DNA from: Mucilaginibacter gotjawali
Lineage (GTDB): Bacteria; Bacteroidota; Bacteroidia; Sphingobacteriales; Sphingobacteriaceae
Length of the DNA: 64,000 nt
NCBI RefSeq assembly: GCF_002355435.1
Contig: NZ_AP017313.1
Location: forward strand, 3,658,001 to 3,722,000
Reading direction: 5' to 3'
The notes under the pieces were generated by a model. It saw nothing but the letters and a program-made list of their open reading frames with translations. It was not told the DNA's origin and searched no databases. This document shows positions 19,264 to 27,841 of the stretch, in pieces (positions within the stretch are counted from its first letter, which is position 1; each line of letters begins with the position of its first letter). A program made the position numbers and the translations under genes.

Positions 19264-19803
19264 TAAGGCTTTATTACGTTCGTTTTAAAAGAAAGTTGTA
19301 AAAATTTCATGAGCACATCAATTATTGAGCAAAATTTCCTTAATTAATTTGATATTTTATTTTGTTTATTGAAATCCATTATTTACATTTGACGCTGATA
19401 AGTTATTGGACAACGAAAGTTAAATCAATCAAGCTGTTCTTTTTTACCGCACTATTTGGCTGACATGCTGTTTATCACGTCACAAATACGCGCTATCAAT
19501 GCCTTGATTTTTATTTAACAATCCAAATTCCATTTTTAATAAAATTCGCGCGGTTTAATTATTGTTCTTTTTTTTAAGTTTTTCTTGAAAAAAGAAAATA
19601 ACAATACCGTTACGACTATTCTGCTCTTTTTTTACAGTCGTTGTTTTTGATAAGCTGTTGCCGGTCAAAAACCAGGTGCCGGTGTTTAATTGGCTGTTGT
19701 ACGGAAGTGATTTAAAAAAAGATATGGTATTTGATAAATAAATTATTGAGAAAAAGATTGTAATTAAAATTTATATACACTGCTAAATCACTAAATATTC
19801 TAT
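19264..19803. other. AT-rich divergent intergenic region
   Basis: 540 bases between the divergently transcribed TPR gene and repeat-protein gene. It is strongly AT-rich with T and A tracts and no reading frame with coding character. Promoters for both genes must lie here, but I see no exact TTTG-N19-TAnnTTTG match. Confidence 0.5.
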
Positions 19804-20358
19804 ATGAAAAAGTTATTATTTTCAACAGCACTGGTTTTAAGTATTGGCGCGCTCTCAACTTCGGCTATAGCTAAAACTAATGCAATAAAAAACACAATTT
19901 CTGTTTCGGACAAAAAGAACACTGGTAGCGCTGACGTAAACGACAAGAAAAATACCGGTAGCGCTGACCTGAGCGACAAAAAAAATACCGGAAGCGCTGA
20001 TTTGAACGACAAAAAAAATACCGGAAGCGCTGACTTGAGCGACAAGAAAAATACCGGAAGTGCTGACTTGAGCGACAAGAAAAACACCGGTAGCGCTGAC
20101 CTGAGCGACAAAAAAAATACCGGAAGCGCTGACTTGAGCGACAAAAAAAATACCGGAAGCGCTGATTTGAGCGACAAAAAGAACACCGGAAGCGCTGACT
20201 TGAGCGACAAGAAAAACACCGGAAGCGCTGACTTGAGCGACAAGAAAAACACCGGAAGCGCTGACTTGAGCGATGACAATGACCTGAGCGATAAGAAAAA
20301 CACCGGTAGTGCTGACCTTAGCGACAAGAAAAACACCGGCAGTGCTGATTTAAACTGA
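19804..20358 (+). CDS. Secreted protein built of thirteen 11-residue repeats
   Basis: 184 residues. A signal peptide (MKKLLFSTALVLSIGALSTSAIA) and a short spacer are followed by 13 copies of (S/N)DKKNTGSAD(L/V), eleven in a row, then a 6-residue interruption (SDDNDL) and two more copies, ending in Asn. Each unit is 33 bp with synonymous differences (GGT/GGA/GGC, AAG/AAA), so the array is old enough to have diverged silently while its residues stayed fixed, apart from the first and last positions. The repeat is hydrophilic with alternating Lys and Asp and has no Cys or aromatics. I recognise no family. It could be a disordered surface or periplasmic spacer, an ion-binding repeat, or an RTX-like fold. 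A strong terminator follows, so it is monocistronic. Confidence 0.8.
   Translation: MKKLLFSTALVLSIGALSTSAIAKTNAIKNTISVSDKKNTGSADVNDKKNTGSADLSDKKNTGSADLNDKKNTGSADLSDKKNTGSADLSDKKNTGSADLSDKKNTGSADLSDKKNTGSADLSDKKNTGSADLSDKKNTGSADLSDKKNTGSADLSDDNDLSDKKNTGSADLSDKKNTGSADLN
19907..20355 (+). repeat. 33-bp tandem repeat array, 13 units
   Basis: Coding repeat whose unit encodes SDKKNTGSADL. Eleven contiguous units are followed by an 18-bp interruption near 20272-20289 (GATGACAATGACCTGAGC region) and two final units. Length changes by whole units keep the frame, so copy number could vary between strains without breaking the protein. Confidence 0.9.
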
Positions 20359-20380
20359 TAAGTTTTAAACTTTATAATAA

Positions 20381-20417
20381 AAAAAGACCTGTTTCGCCTG
20401 AAACAGGTCTTTTTTTA
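20381..20417 (+). terminator. Rho-independent terminator
   Basis: A-rich left flank, stem GACCTGTTTC with loop GCCT and stem GAAACAGGTC, followed by seven to eight T residues. The stem extends through the A/T flanks, so it could work in both directions. It lies 22 bases after the repeat-protein stop codon. Confidence 0.9.
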
Positions 20418-20613
20418 TTGTTCAGGATCAGGTTTAATTATTTAGCCTCAATCTGGCAAACACGTTCCGTTGAACATACCGCATTGCTGAACTTCGGTTA
20501 CACCTTCATTGATGAATAAGAAAGACAACTTTTATTCTTAACGGGTCTCAGGCTATTCATTATTCCATATTTTCTCCCAAAACAAACCCTATATTTGCTC
20601 CAAATTGATATGT

Positions 20614-21984
20614 ATGGAGCTTATAAAACAATATATTGAAAACAACAAACAACGATTATTGGATGAGTTGTTTGAACTGCTTCGTTTCCCGTCGGTAAGC
20701 GCCGATCCGAAATACAAAGCTGATATACTTAAAACTGCAGATTTTGTCGCCAAAAAATTGTGTGATGCGGGAGCTGATAACGTTGAAGTTTGTGCCACTG
20801 CTGGTTACCCGATAATTTATGGTGAAAAAATCATGGATGCAGGCAAGCCAACGGTGTTGATTTATGGGCACTATGATGTTCAGCCTGCTGACCCCCTGGA
20901 ACTCTGGAACAGCCCTCCTTTTGAGCCTACCATCCGTGATGGAAAAATATACGCCCGCGGCGCCTGCGACGACAAGGGACAATTTTATATGCATGTTAAA
21001 GCTTTTGAGCTAATGATGCAAACCAATACTTTGCCCTGCAATATCAAATTTATGATCGAAGGGGAAGAAGAAGTTGGATCATCAAACCTGGCAATTTTCG
21101 TTAAAGAGAACAAAGAAAAGCTAAAAGCTGATATGGTATTGATTTCAGATACATCTATGATCAGCATGGAACATCCTTCGCTGGAGACCGGCCTTCGTGG
21201 CTTATCCTACCTGGAAGTAGAAGTGACCGGGCCGAACCGCGACCTGCATTCAGGCGTATACGGCGGCGCCGTAGCCAACCCGGCAACTATACTTGCCAAA
21301 ATGATCGCATCCATGCACGATGAAAATAATCACATCACTATACCCGGCTTTTATGATAAGGTAGTTGAATTAACTGCGGCAGAACGTACTGCGCTTAACA
21401 ATGCGCCTTACGATGAGGCGGAATACAAAACCGACCTGGGCGTTGACGAGCTTTGGGGAGAAAAAGGCTATACTACGTTTGAACGTACCGGCACCAGGCC
21501 AACCCTCGAGGTAAACGGCATCTGGGGAGGCTATACCGGCGAGGGAGCCAAAACCGTGCTGCCATCAAAAGCGCATGCCAAAATATCAATGAGGCTGGTG
21601 CCCAACCAAACATCCGACGAAATAACCCGGCTTTTTACCGCTCACTTTGAAAAGATAGCGCCAAAAGCAGTAAAAGTAAAAGTTACCCCGCACCATGGCG
21701 GCGAGCCTGCGGTTACCCCCACTGACAGTATCGCCTACCGCGCCGCCCAAAAAGCAATTAAAACTTCATTTGGTAAGGATCCAATCCCTACACGCGGCGG
21801 GGGAAGTATCCCTATCGTGTCGTTATTTGAGGCTGAATTAGGTATAAAAACAGTATTGATGGGTTTTGGCCTGGATAGCGATGCGCTGCACTCGCCAAAC
21901 GAGAAGTACGATATTTTTAATTATTACAAGGGTATTGAGACGATCCCGCTGTTTCATAAATATTTTGCGGAGTTGAGCGTCTGA
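20614..21984 (+). CDS. M20-family metallo-dipeptidase
   Basis: About 456 residues from ATG 20614 (MELIKQYIENNKQ); a TTG at 20605 would add three residues. M20 metal-site motifs are present: YGHYDVQP (His and Asp), ARGACDDKGQ (bridging Asp), EGEEEVGS (catalytic and metal Glu) and, near the end, GGGSIPIV with the final His in DALHSPNE. The protein lacks a signal peptide, so it is cytoplasmic and probably cleaves dipeptides or short peptides. It converges on a dipeptide epimerase gene, which suggests linked dipeptide metabolism such as recycling of cell-wall peptides, although the two genes are on opposite strands. TATATTTG at about 20591 could be its -7 element. Confidence 0.9.
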   Translation: MELIKQYIENNKQRLLDELFELLRFPSVSADPKYKADILKTADFVAKKLCDAGADNVEVCATAGYPIIYGEKIMDAGKPTVLIYGHYDVQPADPLELWNSPPFEPTIRDGKIYARGACDDKGQFYMHVKAFELMMQTNTLPCNIKFMIEGEEEVGSSNLAIFVKENKEKLKADMVLISDTSMISMEHPSLETGLRGLSYLEVEVTGPNRDLHSGVYGGAVANPATILAKMIASMHDENNHITIPGFYDKVVELTAAERTALNNAPYDEAEYKTDLGVDELWGEKGYTTFERTGTRPTLEVNGIWGGYTGEGAKTVLPSKAHAKISMRLVPNQTSDEITRLFTAHFEKIAPKAVKVKVTPHHGGEPAVTPTDSIAYRAAQKAIKTSFGKDPIPTRGGGSIPIVSLFEAELGIKTVLMGFGLDSDALHSPNEKYDIFNYYKGIETIPLFHKYFAELSV

Positions 21985-22071
21985 ACACGATTTACAGGAT
22001 TTATAAGATTTACAAGATAAGGCAGAGTTATATCTTTCGAATCTCATAAATCCTGTAAATCGTGTTCAGAC
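21979..22071. terminator. 26-bp perfect inverted repeat across two convergent stop codons
   Basis: The left arm (21979-22004, GTCTGAACACGATTTACAGG...) is the exact reverse complement of the right arm (22046-22071), with a 41-bp loop. The TGA of the dipeptidase gene and the stop of the epimerase gene both lie inside the arms. It can fold in transcripts from either side and probably serves as a shared terminator or mRNA end. The word GATTTACAGGATTTATA is of a type repeated in Bacteroidota intergenic DNA. Confidence 0.7.
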
Positions 22072-23175
22072 AGTAACCTTTTCACATTTCTCCAAAAAGC
22101 TTTCATCCGCATCAGCGCCGATACCCGGCCGATCAGCAATATTTAATTTGTACCCATCGTAGGTAACACCGCCAACACAAGGATCAACCAGGTGACCCAG
22201 CATACAGGTATCCATGTCGTAAAATTTAATGTTGGGGCTGGCATAAACAAAATGCAGTTTGGAACTTAAGGCAATGCGGCTTTCCAGCATGCCGCCCATC
22301 ATACAGGCAATGCCTTTGGCAGCAGCCAGGTCGTGGATCTGTTTGGCTTCAAATATCCCGCCTGATTTAGCCATCTTTATATTGATATAATCACATGAAC
22401 CGCTGTTGATCTGTTTCCGGGCATCATGATGATTATAAACGCTTTCATCCGCCATTATTTTTACGGGTGAAAGCTTCATCAATTGGGGCAGCTGGTCGTC
22501 ATACCAGGTGCGCATTGGCTGTTCACAAAATTCGATATCATATTTACCCATTGCCTGTAATGCAAAAACGGCATCATCAAAACTCCAGCCCTGGTTGGCA
22601 TCAATGCGTATCGCCAGCCTCTCCCCTACGGCTTCACGGATCTGTTTTACACGTTCAACGTCCCCTGCAGCATCCTTTCCTAATTTTACTTTAAGGATAT
22701 TGGCGCCTGATTGTTTAAATGCTATTGCTTTTCCGGCCATCATTTCGGGCGATGCGATCCCAATGGTTATATCCGATTCCACCACCCGTTTCTCTCCGCT
22801 TAAAAACTTGTAAAGGGGCAAGCCTGCATATTTGGCCGCAATATCATATAAAGCCATATCGAAGGCGCTTTTTATCGTCGTATTACCGGCGGTAAAACTA
22901 TGGAGCTGCTGCAAACGGGCTTCAATATCCAGCGCATCTTCCCCTATCCAAAGCCCGGCAAATTCCCTGGCCATTATTAAACAGGTATCCTGGGTTTCCC
23001 CGACAATCACCGGGAACGCAGAACACTCTCCTACTCCATAAAATCCGGCATCAGTATGCACCCTGATAAACACATTCTGTGCATGATCCATCGTACCCGT
23101 GGCTATAGTAAACGGCACCATCGGGATACTGAACCTGTAAATATCTATTTTGGTAATGATGACTGGATAACTCAT
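22066..23175 (-). CDS. Enolase-superfamily dipeptide epimerase
   Basis: 369 residues with the muconate lactonizing subgroup layout: capping domain to about 125, then a TIM barrel. Catalytic residues are all visible: KxK at Lys162 and Lys164 (LKVKLG), metal ligands Asp192 (RIDANQGW), Glu218 (CEQP) and Asp243 (MADES), and the second base Lys267 (INIKMAKSGG). A DMD motif at 320-322 matches the DxD of L-Ala-D/L-Glu epimerases, where it binds the dipeptide amino group (Asp321/Asp323 in B. subtilis). So it probably epimerises dipeptides, for example those released from murein. It converges on the M20 dipeptidase gene. The exact dipeptide preference cannot be read from the sequence. Confidence 0.87.
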   Translation of the reverse strand: MSYPVIITKIDIYRFSIPMVPFTIATGTMDHAQNVFIRVHTDAGFYGVGECSAFPVIVGETQDTCLIMAREFAGLWIGEDALDIEARLQQLHSFTAGNTTIKSAFDMALYDIAAKYAGLPLYKFLSGEKRVVESDITIGIASPEMMAGKAIAFKQSGANILKVKLGKDAAGDVERVKQIREAVGERLAIRIDANQGWSFDDAVFALQAMGKYDIEFCEQPMRTWYDDQLPQLMKLSPVKIMADESVYNHHDARKQINSGSCDYINIKMAKSGGIFEAKQIHDLAAAKGIACMMGGMLESRIALSSKLHFVYASPNIKFYDMDTCMLGHLVDPCVGGVTYDGYKLNIADRPGIGADADESFLEKCEKVTV

Positions 23176-23308
23176 ATGCGAAAATAGATATTTTAGTCCG
23201 GAAGTCGGAAAAGTCCGGAAAGTCCGAAAGAATTTATATTGCTTTTCATTTAATGAAATAGCTCATAAAACGGTTCAATTATATTGCATTATCTTTATCA
23301 CCCAAATT

Positions 23309-23354
23309 CTTTCGGTCTTTCGGTCTTTCGGTCTTTCGGTCTTTCGGTCTTTCC
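23309..23354. repeat. 8-bp microsatellite (CTTTCGGT)5 upstream of a promoter
   Basis: Five perfect CTTTCGGT units (23309-23348) and a partial sixth. It belongs to the CGGACTTT/CGGTCTTT word family scattered between genes in this window. It ends 17 bases before the -33 box at 23371. A related copy, in the complementary orientation, is at 23195-23230. Unit-number changes could alter the upstream promoter context, though no such effect is shown. Confidence 0.8.
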
Positions 23355-23370
23355 TGACTCAAAAAAACAA

Positions 23371-23401
23371 TTTGCACTTTCACACAATTGCTTTATATTT
23401 G
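23371..23401 (+). promoter_or_regulatory. Bacteroidota-type sigma-70 promoter for DUF4290-murA
   Basis: TTTG at 23371-23374, a 19-base spacer and TATATTTG at 23394-23401 match exactly the TTTG-N19-TAnnTTTG consensus of the Bacteroidota housekeeping sigma factor. The start codon of the DUF4290 gene is 117 bases downstream, giving a 5' leader of roughly 110 bases. Confidence 0.8.
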
Positions 23402-23517
23402 CGTTACCTGTTCAGGTAAATTCAACTTTGGCCTGTTATTTCCGGCTTTTTTAGGAAGTAATGTCTGTGCTGATTTTAAACTTTCAATAATTCTATTCAT
23501 TACATAGCTATAAAACT

Positions 23518-24240
23518 ATGCCCGAAAATTTTGATTATAACTCAACCAGGAATAAACTTATCCTGTCTGAATATGGCCGCAACGTACAAAATATGGTAAA
23601 ATATATTGTTGCGCTGCCTACCAAAGAAGAACGTAACCGTTACGCCCAGGTGGTGATTGACCTGATGGGTTTCCTGAACCCCCACCTGCGCGATGTTGCC
23701 GATTTTAAACATAAACTGTGGGATCACCTGCATATTATCTCTGATTTTCAGATCGACGTGGATTCGCCATATCCGAAACCGTCTACCGAGGCGATCCATA
23801 TGAAGCCCGAACCGCTGAGGTATCCGCACCAGCGTATCAAATATAAGCACTATGGCAAAACCATTGAACTGATGATTGAAAAAGCCAAAAGTATAGATGA
23901 TGCCGACCGTAAACGCCATATGGTACAAGCCATCGCAAACTTTATGAAAATGGCTTATGTGCAATGGAATAAAGATTCAGTGGCTGACGAGATTATCCTG
24001 TCTGACTTGTATAACCTATCCGGCGGCCAGTTAAAACTCGAAGAAAACATCAACCTGAACAAGGTTGAATACCGTTCGATACCGCATAATACCAACAATA
24101 ACCAAAACAACCGCGGCCGTACCAACAACAACAATAACCAAAACAACCGCGGCCGTACCAACAACAATAACAACAACCCGCGTAACAATAACAACAACCA
24201 AAACCGCAACCGCAATAGCGGCGGCGCAAAGAAATATTAA
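23518..24240 (+). CDS. DUF4290 protein with Asn/Arg-rich tail
   Basis: 240 residues. Residues 1-180 match DUF4290, a helical domain found in Bacteroidota (NKLILSEYGRNVQNMVKYIV, then YAQVVIDLMGFLNPHLRD and FKHKLWDHLH). The last 45 residues are low-complexity, with two NNNQNNRGRTNN-type units ending in a basic AKKY, and could bind nucleic acid or be disordered. It is followed by murA on the same strand after 127 bases of repeat DNA and has a textbook promoter upstream. The genomic link of DUF4290 with murA is, from memory, common in the phylum and hints at a cell-envelope role, but the function is unknown. Confidence 0.85.
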   Translation: MPENFDYNSTRNKLILSEYGRNVQNMVKYIVALPTKEERNRYAQVVIDLMGFLNPHLRDVADFKHKLWDHLHIISDFQIDVDSPYPKPSTEAIHMKPEPLRYPHQRIKYKHYGKTIELMIEKAKSIDDADRKRHMVQAIANFMKMAYVQWNKDSVADEIILSDLYNLSGGQLKLEENINLNKVEYRSIPHNTNNNQNNRGRTNNNNNQNNRGRTNNNNNNPRNNNNNQNRNRNSGGAKKY

Positions 24241-24356
24241 CATGGGTCCATGGTCGATAGTCCATAGACCATGGCAAATTGTCTTCATGAATGAGGTTTC
24301 ATTCAATTACAAAATAAAAACTATGGACCATGGACTATCGTCTATGGACTGCATAT
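24241..24356. repeat. CCATGG-word inverted repeat between DUF4290 and murA
   Basis: GGTCCATGGTCGATAGTCCATAG at the left and CTATGGACCATGGACTATCG at the right are opposed copies of the same word separated by about 50 bases. The same word is at 14286-14350. The element is transcribed if DUF4290 and murA form an operon. Confidence 0.6.
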
Positions 24357-24367
24357 TGAACTAAAAC

Positions 24368-25675
24368 ATGACCAACGCATTTGAAATAATCGGCGGAACA
24401 CCGCTGAAAGGCGAGATCATTCCGCAAGGTGCAAAAAACGAAGCATTACAGGTGCTTTCCGCGGTTTTATTGACCGGCGAAAAAATCATCATCAGCAATA
24501 TCCCTGATATTAAAGATGTAAATAAACTGATAGAATTATTGGGCGACATGGGGGTGAAAGTGGAAAAACTTGCGCCGGACACCTATAGTTTTGAAGCAAA
24601 AAACATCGACCTTGACTTTTTTAAATCAGATGCCTTTAAAGAAAAAGGAGGAGGCCTTAGAGGCTCGATCATGATTGTTGGCCCATTGCTTGCCCGTTTT
24701 GGCAAGGCGGCCATCCCTAAACCCGGTGGCGATAAAATTGGCCGCCGCAGGTTGGACACCCACTTTTTGGGCTTTGAAAAATTGGGCGCGCAGTTCAACT
24801 ACGACCCATCCAATGGTTTTTTTAATGTTGACGCCTCTAACTTAAAGGGCACCTATATTTTACTGGATGAAGCATCGGTTACCGGAACTGCCAACATTGT
24901 GATGGCTGCCGTTTTGGCAAAAGGAACCACCACCATTTATAATGCTGCCTGCGAACCTTATTTACAGCAACTATGTAAAATGCTCAACCGCATGGGCGCA
25001 AAGATCAGCGGCATTGGTTCGAATTTATTGAGTATTGAAGGCGTTGCTGAACTGGGCGGAACGGAACACCGTTTACTGCCGGACATGATCGAGATCGGTT
25101 CGTTTATCGGCCTGGCTGCCATGACAGAATCTGAGATCACCATCAAAAACGTACATTATAATGAGCTTGGGATGATCCCTGACGTTTTTAAACGCCTCGG
25201 CATCCAAATGGAGCTGAGGGGTGATGATATTTTTATCCCGGCGCAAAAACATTACGAGATAGATACCTTTATTGATGGTTCCATCATGACCATTGCAGAT
25301 GCCCCATGGCCCGGCTTTACGCCTGATTTATTGAGCATTTGCCTGGTAGTGGCCATACAGGCCAAAGGCTCGGTACTGATCCACCAAAAAATGTTTGAAA
25401 GCCGCCTGTTTTTTGTAGACAAACTGCTGGATATGGGCGCCCAGATCATTTTGTGCGATCCGCACCGTGCAACGGTAATAGGCCTGGATAAACAGGTGCA
25501 GCTGCGCGGTATTTCCATGACCTCGCCCGACATCCGCGCCGGTGTTGCCCTGTTAATTGCCGCCCTATCTGCAAAAGGTAAATCAACCATATACAATATC
25601 GAACAAATTGAACGCGGTTACCAGTATATCGATAAACGCCTGATAGCGTTAGGCGCAAATATTAAACGGATTTAA
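24368..25675 (+). CDS. murA: UDP-N-acetylglucosamine 1-carboxyvinyltransferase
   Basis: 435 residues, the usual MurA length. It catalyses the first committed step of peptidoglycan synthesis, transfer of enolpyruvate from PEP to UDP-GlcNAc in the cytoplasm. The EPSP-synthase-like fold is evident: KNEALQVLSAVLL near the N-terminus (PEP-binding Lys22/Asn23 equivalent in GAKNEA), VTGTANIVMAAVLAKGTT in the middle, and RAGVALLIAALSAKG with NIEQIERGYQYIDKRL at the end. The loop that carries Cys115 in E. coli (PGGCxIG) reads PGGDKIG here, so the active-site Cys is replaced by Asp122. Cys-to-Asp at this site gives fosfomycin insensitivity in other MurA enzymes such as that of Mycobacterium tuberculosis, so intrinsic resistance of this target is predicted. 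Confidence 0.95.
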   Translation: MTNAFEIIGGTPLKGEIIPQGAKNEALQVLSAVLLTGEKIIISNIPDIKDVNKLIELLGDMGVKVEKLAPDTYSFEAKNIDLDFFKSDAFKEKGGGLRGSIMIVGPLLARFGKAAIPKPGGDKIGRRRLDTHFLGFEKLGAQFNYDPSNGFFNVDASNLKGTYILLDEASVTGTANIVMAAVLAKGTTTIYNAACEPYLQQLCKMLNRMGAKISGIGSNLLSIEGVAELGGTEHRLLPDMIEIGSFIGLAAMTESEITIKNVHYNELGMIPDVFKRLGIQMELRGDDIFIPAQKHYEIDTFIDGSIMTIADAPWPGFTPDLLSICLVVAIQAKGSVLIHQKMFESRLFFVDKLLDMGAQIILCDPHRATVIGLDKQVQLRGISMTSPDIRAGVALLIAALSAKGKSTIYNIEQIERGYQYIDKRLIALGANIKRI

Positions 25676-25679
25676 GGAA

Positions 25680-25833
25680 GTCCGAAAGTCAGGAAAGACC
25701 GAAAGTCCGAAAGAGAAGAAAGGAGTTGCAAATTGGTGATTGCAGCTCTTTTTGTTTTAACGGACTCAGCAGAAATTAATTACAATTATTTTGGCTTGAC
25801 AACTTTTTTTTCGGTCTTTCCCGACTTTCGGAC
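25680..25833. repeat. 25-bp inverted repeat of the CGGACTTT word family
   Basis: The left arm (25680-25704, GTCCGAAAGTCAGGAAAGAC...) and right arm (25809-25833) are reverse complements with one mismatch in 25, separated by 104 bases. They lie just after the murA stop. A further direct array of GGACTTTC words follows at 25850-25882. It may act as a terminator or be a small mobile repeat. Confidence 0.7.
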
Positions 25834-25917
25834 TCCTATCAAATTTTCACTTTCGGACTTTCGGACTTTCGGACTTTCCGACTAAAAAAACTATCTTTAT
25901 CGCAAACGCGATTATAA

Positions 25918-27477
25918 ATGCCCTATAAGAACCGGAGATCAACCTATTCCAGTTTTATTCTGATTTTTGTTTTGATTAAAATTGGTCTGAATTTGCTGGC
26001 AATTGCTCATTTCGGTTTTCACCGCGACGAGTTTTTACATTTGGTTTTGGCCGATCACCTGGATTGGGGGTATAAAGAAGTACCGCCTTTTATAGCCCTG
26101 CTGGCAAAGATCACCATCTCTATATTTGGCAATTCGGTATTTGCAGCCCGTATATTCCCTACTATTGCAGGGGGCTTCATTATTTGGTTCACCGGGCAGA
26201 TCACCGTTGAACTGGGCGGCAAAAGGTTTGCCGTCGCGCTGGCCTGCCTGGCGCTCATCTTCTCCCCTGCTTTTGCGGCAAGTGATTATTTATTCCAGCC
26301 GGTAGTGTTTGACCAGCTTTGGTGGGTGCTGGCGGTTTGGTTACTGGTAAAATATTGCAATACTTCTTCGGTTAAATATTTATATTTCCTCGGCATGGCA
26401 GTTGGTGTGGGCATGCTCACTAAATACTCCATGGCATTTTTTACCTTCTCGCTTCTTTTCGGCATCCTGATAAGTAAACAGCGCAAAATGTTGTTCAACA
26501 GGCATATTTTAGGGGGGGCTTTGGTTGCTTTGCTCATTTGGCTGCCAAATATCATCTGGCAGTTTCAGCACCATCTGCCGGTGTTCACCCACATGAGCAC
26601 GCTGCAAAAAGAGCAGCTGGACTATATTCAACCCTTTGACTACATCAAACAGGAGCTTATGGTAAACGGCATCGCCTTATTTGTTTGGCTTACCGGCTTT
26701 ATATTTTTGTTATTCTCCTTCAGGCTACATAAATTCCAGTTCCTGGCCATTGCTTTTGTGCTGATATTTACTTTTTTACTGGTGATGCATGGCAAAAGCT
26801 ATTACCTGTTTGGGGCTTACCCGATGTTGTTTGCGGCAGGTGGCTTTGGTTTCGAAAGATGGCTAAAAGCAAGCGGTTATACAATACGCGGCCTTACCAT
26901 AGCCTTGTTTACTATTCCTAACCTGATTTTACTCCCGCTGGTGCTACCGATTTTCTCCCTCAATCAAACATTGGCCATATTCAGGTATATGCATGATCAT
27001 ACCACTGCATTCAGGTTTGCCGTTACCTGGGAAGATCATAAAGAACATGCCACCACGCAGGATTATGCCGATATGCTGGGATGGGACGAAATGGCCGCCA
27101 AGGTAGATTCCGCCTGGAAAACCTTAACCCCCGAACAGCAAAAACATACCCAGATCTACGCCGACAACTACGGCGAAGCCGGCGCACTGCACCATTATGA
27201 TAAACAATACAATTTACCGGAGGTGATCTCCCTCAATAGTAGTTTTACCCTTTGGGCGCCCGATAACCTGGATGGCGAATACATTATTTACGTTGACGAC
27301 CAGGGTGGCGGCAATATCAATAGTTTCAAATCAGCGCTGGAGAGTTACCGGAAGATTGGCGAAGTAGAAAACCCGCTGGCCAGGGAAAAAGGTACCGCTG
27401 TTTTCATCCTGGTGCATCCCAAAAAGGGCCTTACGGACCGGTATAGTAAGGAATTGGCGAGGAAGCGATTGGAGTGA
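25918..27477 (+). CDS. GT39-like polytopic glycosyltransferase
   Basis: 519 residues with about nine to ten hydrophobic helices up to residue 355, followed by a soluble C-terminal domain of about 160 residues. The first periplasmic loop contains FHRDEFLHL, the acidic motif characteristic of ArnT/PMT (GT39, PF13231) enzymes that use polyprenyl-phosphate sugars; DWGYKEVPPF is the second typical loop motif. It likely transfers a sugar from a lipid carrier to an envelope acceptor on the periplasmic side. Neither donor nor acceptor can be inferred. It follows murA on the same strand, separated by repeat DNA, so it may have its own promoter. Confidence 0.82.
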   Translation: MPYKNRRSTYSSFILIFVLIKIGLNLLAIAHFGFHRDEFLHLVLADHLDWGYKEVPPFIALLAKITISIFGNSVFAARIFPTIAGGFIIWFTGQITVELGGKRFAVALACLALIFSPAFAASDYLFQPVVFDQLWWVLAVWLLVKYCNTSSVKYLYFLGMAVGVGMLTKYSMAFFTFSLLFGILISKQRKMLFNRHILGGALVALLIWLPNIIWQFQHHLPVFTHMSTLQKEQLDYIQPFDYIKQELMVNGIALFVWLTGFIFLLFSFRLHKFQFLAIAFVLIFTFLLVMHGKSYYLFGAYPMLFAAGGFGFERWLKASGYTIRGLTIALFTIPNLILLPLVLPIFSLNQTLAIFRYMHDHTTAFRFAVTWEDHKEHATTQDYADMLGWDEMAAKVDSAWKTLTPEQQKHTQIYADNYGEAGALHHYDKQYNLPEVISLNSSFTLWAPDNLDGEYIIYVDDQGGGNINSFKSALESYRKIGEVENPLAREKGTAVFILVHPKKGLTDRYSKELARKRLE

Positions 27478-27601
27478 TGGGTTAATTTGAAGATTTGGTG
27501 ATTTGAAGATTTGAAAATGAATTAACACTAAAGAATCTAACCCATCAACTGTAAATCAGAAAAGTTTATATTTGTGTATAAAATTTTAAAGGATTGACTT
27601 T

Positions 27602-27838
27602 ATGGAGCTTATTATAAAAACCAATAACGAGGGTAGCATTGCTAAGATCATCGCATTGGCAAAAAAGCTTAATGTTATTGTAGAGCAAAAAGAAGTACCT
27701 GATCAGGATAAAATCAATAAAGACGAATTAAAGAAAAGCATACTTAACTTCAAAGCCAGTGGTCCACCTTCTTTTGGCGATGCCGCAGAGTGGCAAAGAA
27801 AGATGAGAAAGGATCGTGACCTCCCTTTTTCGGAATAG
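27602..27838 (+). CDS. Antitoxin of a VapBC-type pair
   Basis: 78 residues beginning MELIIKTNNEGSIAKIIALAKKL. The N-terminal half looks like a small beta-helix-helix DNA-binding or dimerisation unit; the C-terminal half (FKASGPPSFGDAAEWQRKMRKDRDLPF) is a charged extended tail of the type that wraps a toxin. No exact family is named. It is followed after three bases by the PIN-domain gene, indicating translational coupling. TATATTTG at about 27567 could be a -7 promoter element. Antitoxin role rests on gene order and shape. Confidence 0.75.
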   Translation: MELIIKTNNEGSIAKIIALAKKLNVIVEQKEVPDQDKINKDELKKSILNFKASGPPSFGDAAEWQRKMRKDRDLPFSE

Positions 27839-27841
27839 CTT

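Noticed and set aside
19800..20336. Long minus-strand frame of LSLKSALPVFF-type repeats
   Set aside because: It is the reverse image of the 33-bp coding repeat; a 33-bp unit keeps all frames open once one is open. The plus frame has a signal peptide and a terminator.
23309..23354. CRISPR-like array
   Set aside because: Units are 8 bp with no spacers. The 33-bp and 97-bp repeats also lack repeat-spacer structure, and no cas genes are present.
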